Assembly: GCA_001399805.1 (NCBI GenBank)
Contig: LIHJ01000002.1
Coordinates: 1-8,119 of the forward strand
Direction: 5' to 3'
Source of the DNA: Candidatus Bathyarchaeota archaeon BA1
GTDB lineage: Archaea; Thermoproteota; Bathyarchaeia; Bathyarchaeales; Bathyarchaeaceae
DNA: 8,119 nucleotides
The first letter of the stretch is position 1, and the number at the start of each line of letters is the position of its first letter. Below are positions 5,397 through 8,119 of the stretch, piece after piece. Both the position numbers and the translations under genes were made by a program. A model generated the notes under the pieces. The model saw only the letters and a program-made list of their open reading frames with translations. It did not search any database and was not told where the DNA came from.

Positions 5397-6511
5397 ATGC
5401 ATTTCGCAACTAAAATCAAAGAAGTTTCTTCTTCCATTGACGAAACCTTCGAAGATGAAATTTGGTTGTACACAAAGTCACACAACTACAACTTAGAACA
5501 CTTGTAGACAACTTGTTTACTTTGATAGCACTCCAAAATCCTCCCATGATCGATTTATGGATGAAAGTTCAGCCAAAAGCGGGCAAAAAGTAGACAGCCC
5601 TCAGTGACTACCTTCAAAGCACACAAACAGAGATCAGAAGAGATCGAAACTGCACGAGGAGGGAAAGTACAATCTCTTACTATACTCGTTGATGAATCGA
5701 TGGCTATCAAAAGGAGCGATGTATGGGTTGTTTCTAAGGTTCGCGAAAATCATTGACGGTAAGGCATAGGTTCCTCAACAGAGCACATAATCTCACAAAT
5801 AACAAGATTCAGTATAGCCTTCGAAGAGGCAGGAACTCGAAAGAAAATCATAGACACACTGTAGATATGTATAGAACAATCCGACAGGACCCTATCAGAA
5901 CTGCCACTATGCAAACCCAAAAAACGAAGGTTTGCACAGAATACTAACCGACCTAATAGACATACAACCAACCATCGCAATAATAATTGACCAAAAACGC
6001 CAGAACTCGAATACATTTATAAAAAGCTACCGTTCCCAACATAAACAGTAGAATTCAAAACCTACAAAGAGAAAACATAGGCATAGGTGTCCACATACAT
6101 GAATTCCAGCCCCTTTTTGAAAAGAGAATCGAGATACGTCCGATAATACTGCCTGAAAAAGACCACAAAAATTAATACAAGTTCTTGAAGTTGCCGAATT
6201 AGTATTCAAGGGAGAAAGACTTAACGAAGCTTTCAAAAATGTGGCTAAACGACATGGTGTCCACGAATCAACGGTGAGAGACAAATGCACAAGACAATTA
6301 GACATCGACACAGAACAATTCAGGGAAATGGTCCAAGACAAAAACCGTCTCATAACATTCCTAAAAGAAAAATATCCTCAATACGAGAACCTAATTAACG
6401 AAAAGCTTGCCCGATTCTTCGGCTTAGCTTTAAGGTCGACTGCTTCTTGACCATCTCTATCCCGCCCTAGCCAACGAAATCCAACAACTAAAAACACTCA
6501 TGCAAGGATAA
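5397..6511 (+). pseudogene. Decayed gene with C-terminal helix-turn-helix region
   Basis: No single frame is open, but protein-like segments follow one another across frames in the order of one ancestral protein of about 370 residues. They are: 5397-5504 (FATKIKEVSSSIDETFEDEI); 5501-5590 (LVDNLFTLIALQNPPMIDLW), then TAG; 5634-5753 (EETARGGKVQ-like, LTILVDESMAIKRSDVWVVS), then stops at 5754 and 5760; 5763-5940 (FSIAFEEAGTRKKIIDTL, TAG at 5862, then EQSDRTLSELP); 5941-5996 (ILTDLIDIQPTIAIIIDQ); 5997-6077 (KTPELEYIYKKLPFPT, TAA at 6042, then TVEFKTYKEK); 6071-6172 (NIGIGVHIHEFQPLFEKR); 6157-6450 (helix-turn-helix part); and 6434-6511 (LANEIQQLKTLMQG). At least five frameshifts and several stops are needed. 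The family is not recognised with confidence. The flanking genes are intact, so real decay is more likely than general sequencing error. Confidence 0.6.
6157..6450 (+). pseudogene. Helix-turn-helix fragment, best-preserved part of the decayed gene
   Basis: This is the longest readable piece of the decayed gene, an open stretch of 97 codons after a TGA at 6154. The only usable start inside is GTG at 6241, but protein-like sequence (LIQVLEVAELVFKGERLNEAF) clearly continues upstream of it, so that GTG is probably an internal Val codon. The core AKRHGVHESTVRDKCTRQL has the spacing of a helix-turn-helix with a recognition helix, followed by a charged helical tail (LITFLKEKYPQYENLINEKL). DNA binding is likely for the parent protein. 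After NEKL the frame drifts into RSTAS and stops, while another frame supplies a plausible natural end at 6509-6511. A free-standing 69-residue regulator translated from 6241 is possible but no ribosome binding site is evident. Confidence 0.55.
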
Positions 6512-6570
6512 CAATAGTAACTAGTTAATTACGCCATAAAATAAGAAACTTTCATCCTTCTTTTTCACGG

Positions 6571-6925
6571 TTAGAGCAGGTATCCGCCCTCAGGTCCCAC
6601 AACCTCCAACTTGCCAGTAACAGGGTTTGGCTTGAGACCTAGAGCTTCTAGAGCATAGCTCCCAATGTGGGTGTAGGAACATCCAGCTCCGCCACGAAAA
6701 CAGGCCCTCTTCTACCCTCAGCATAAACCTCAGCCAAATAGAGCTTTGCTTTCAACTTCCTCTTATCCGCAAGCGTCAACTCTACCTCGAAGGGTGCTTC
6801 ATGAAACCCAGCCTCAGATATAGTCTTAGAATCCATCACAACATAAGCCGACCCTATGTCCACTAAGGCTCTAACGTTCCTTGAAACCCTACTCTGTCAA
6901 CCAGATCCACATACGTATAGCCCAC
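6571..6925 (-). pseudogene. Retropepsin-like aspartic protease gene, two frameshifts
   Basis: On the minus strand a GTG at 6925 begins MGYTYVDLV, an N-terminus I recognise from small archaeal clan AA aspartic proteases (COG5550-like, about 115-125 residues, acting as dimers). One base shift later the frame continues VSRNVRALVDIGSAYVVMDS, with Asp at 6858-6860 in the catalytic position, but the usual DTG is DIG. The middle reads ELTLADKRKLKAKLYLAEVY and VAELDVPTPTLGAM, the second motif with LG. After a second shift near 6650 it ends LEALGLKPNPVTGKLEVV and GGYLL with TAA at 6571-6573, a typical family C-terminus. Both shifts go the same way, as if one base were lost at each. The largest intact stretch, 6648-6863, is not a complete protein. 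The total length of about 118 codons matches the family, so this is a recently broken gene or an assembly with two indels. Confidence 0.7.
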
Positions 6926-6963
6926 GCTCAACCACCCGCTCCAACCTAAAATGCTGAGGGATG

Positions 6964-6972
6964 ATTTATATT
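6964..6972 (-). promoter_or_regulatory. Candidate TATA box of the protease pseudogene
   Basis: On the minus strand this reads AATATAAAT. It lies about 40 bases upstream of the GTG at 6925, the right distance for a transcript start near 6943 and a short leader. A second AT box, ATATATA, lies further upstream around 6981-6987. It supports the idea that the broken gene once had its own promoter, separate from the acyl-CoA dehydrogenase upstream. Confidence 0.35.
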
Positions 6973-7029
6973 CTTAGCGCTATATATGCAAGCCTTAAAA
7001 TATCAATGCTGTTCAAAGAGGAAAGGGAG

Positions 7030-8119
7030 TTATTTGTAAGGGATATACTCTTTTCCGAGCAGTTCCCTACCGATGATGATCCTCTGAATGTTGGTGGCTC
7101 CTTCAGCTCCAATACAATAGGACATTATCCCCCTCCATCCCATTTCTAATGGGCACTCCTTGGTGTATCCGTAGGCTCCCATCCATATCATGGCGTGCTC
7201 AAAAGCCTTTAGTGCAAAGTGTGGACACTTTAACTTGCATGCTGATATATATTTTGTAACCTCTAGTGACGTGAAACGCTTTGTCTTGTATTTCTCGTCC
7301 ATCATCCAAGCCGTTCTATAAACCAATGAACGTAATGCTTCCAATTCCGCCCAGTCATCTGCCAACTCAAACTGGATTCCCTCAAACTTGCCTATGGGAA
7401 GCCCAAAGGCCCTCCGCTCCTTGATATAATCCATTCCAACTTCAAGGGCGCGTTGAGCAGCCCCAACAGAAACAGCTCCTATCAAGAGTCTGGCGCCATC
7501 AAAGCCTTCCATGGTGGTGTAAAATCCTTTGTCCACCTCTCCAATGACGTATTGCTCCGGCAATCGAACATTTTTCATGACGAAACCGCCGGTGGATATC
7601 CCCATTCTACCCATGTCATCAAAACGTTTGGTTACCTCGACACCCGGAGCCCTTATGGGAAGATAGAAGCCAGTCATCCCTCTATGCGGGGCTTCCGGCG
7701 GCGCTGGCGCGGTTCTAGCAAGAATGAAGTAACCACCCCCCAGCTTTAAAGCCTCTTCTGTTCCGCTGATATACATCTTCTCTCCATCAATAACCCACTG
7801 ATTCCCCTCTTTTCTCGCTATCGATTTAAATGCGGCAACGTCAGAGCCCCCACCAGCCTCGGTTGTCGCTATGCCTATGAAGGCATCACCTCGTGTGGCT
7901 GGGCGGATCACCTCCTCTCGGACTTGTTCTGTGCAATATCGATCAACAACAAAGCCCCAAGAAGATTCCACCAAGAAAAACACCGGAATCGCAATGCTGA
8001 TGTCAAAGTAGCCCAACTCCTCAGCCGCTATACAGGCTGTGACCCAATCCGCTCCAGCACCGCCATGCTCCTCCGGGATGGTCATAAGGAGCAAACCGAG
8101 GTTAGCCAATCCCTTAATG
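7030..8119 (-). CDS. Acyl-CoA dehydrogenase, N-terminus outside window
   Basis: A flavoprotein that oxidises acyl-CoA to 2-enoyl-CoA using FAD, normally passing electrons to electron-transfer flavoprotein. The frame is open to the right edge (IKGLANLGLLLMTIPEEHGG), so the TTG at 8109 is probably not the start, and the first few tens of residues are missing compared with the usual 380-400. Counting from that TTG, 359 residues are visible. Motifs in order: TIPEEHGGAG near the N-terminus; ATTEAGGGSDV, the FAD/substrate region; ERRAFGLPIGKFEGIQFELA, the FAD-binding C-terminal helical domain; GAYGYTKECPLE; and AEGATNIQRIIIGREL, where E336 fits the catalytic base position of the MCAD-type EGT-x-IQ motif. 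The fold is soluble, with no membrane segment. It converges with the thiolase operon across the decayed stretch. The exact chain length or branched substrate cannot be told. Confidence 0.93.
   Translation of the reverse strand, partial: IKGLANLGLLLMTIPEEHGGAGADWVTACIAAEELGYFDISIAIPVFFLVESSWGFVVDRYCTEQVREEVIRPATRGDAFIGIATTEAGGGSDVAAFKSIARKEGNQWVIDGEKMYISGTEEALKLGGGYFILARTAPAPPEAPHRGMTGFYLPIRAPGVEVTKRFDDMGRMGISTGGFVMKNVRLPEQYVIGEVDKGFYTTMEGFDGARLLIGAVSVGAAQRALEVGMDYIKERRAFGLPIGKFEGIQFELADDWAELEALRSLVYRTAWMMDEKYKTKRFTSLEVTKYISACKLKCPHFALKAFEHAMIWMGAYGYTKECPLEMGWRGIMSYCIGAEGATNIQRIIIGRELLGKEYIPYK

Noticed and set aside
5862..5864. In-frame TAG within a coherent stretch, considered as a pyrrolysine codon
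   Set aside because: Other stops (TGA, TAA) and frameshifts occur in the same decayed gene, so simple gene decay explains it.
6027..6353. Minus-strand open frame of 108 codons
   Set aside because: It is antisense to the better-supported decayed plus-strand gene and rich in Ser, Cys, Leu and Phe, as expected of a shadow.
7453..7749. Plus-strand open frame of 98 codons
   Set aside because: It is antisense to the acyl-CoA dehydrogenase, which has clear family motifs throughout.

Overview
The window looks archaeal. The start codons of the thiolase operon and of the radical SAM gene are preceded by Shine-Dalgarno sequences of the GGAGGTGAT type. TATA-like AT boxes sit upstream of genes, a VapC-like PIN gene overlaps a small upstream gene, and the thiolase-thiolase-DUF35 arrangement is common in archaea. 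I cannot place it below domain level; a Thermoproteota-type or Bathyarchaeia-type lineage is a guess. No rRNA, tRNA, CRISPR array or recognisable insertion sequence was found.

Layout. (1) 1-628, plus strand: a small gene, possibly an antitoxin, overlapping a PIN-domain ribonuclease. (2) 629-1003: non-coding, with a probable promoter and hairpins. (3) 1004-1906, plus: a radical SAM enzyme with a Cys-rich C-terminus, followed by a GC-rich hairpin. (4) 1907-2346: intergenic, with a leader hairpin before the next operon. (5) 2347-5154, plus: a tight three-gene operon of thiolase-like protein 1, thiolase-like protein 2 and a DUF35 zinc-ribbon/OB-fold protein. (6) 5155-6925: a stretch of broken genes. 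It holds a short minus-strand remnant, a plus-strand gene with many frameshifts and stops ending in a helix-turn-helix region, and a minus-strand retropepsin-like aspartic protease gene broken by two frameshifts. (7) 7030-8119, minus: an acyl-CoA dehydrogenase whose N-terminus lies outside the window.

How the genes may work together. The two thiolase paralogues and the DUF35 protein are spaced for co-translation and probably form one complex acting on acyl-CoA. The second thiolase keeps the nucleophilic Cys. The first has Ala at that position, so it is either a structural partner or a thiolase-fold enzyme with another chemistry, such as an aldolase. The acyl-CoA dehydrogenase, read convergently from the other side of the decayed stretch, fits acyl-CoA or beta-oxidation-type metabolism, but the shared pathway is inference. 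The radical SAM protein has no visible substrate peptide or partner nearby.

The most interesting points are the active/inactive thiolase pair in one operon, the two pseudogenes whose ancestral reading can be followed across frames, and a hairpin in the thiolase leader carrying CUGA and UGAUGA boxes arranged like a K-loop.
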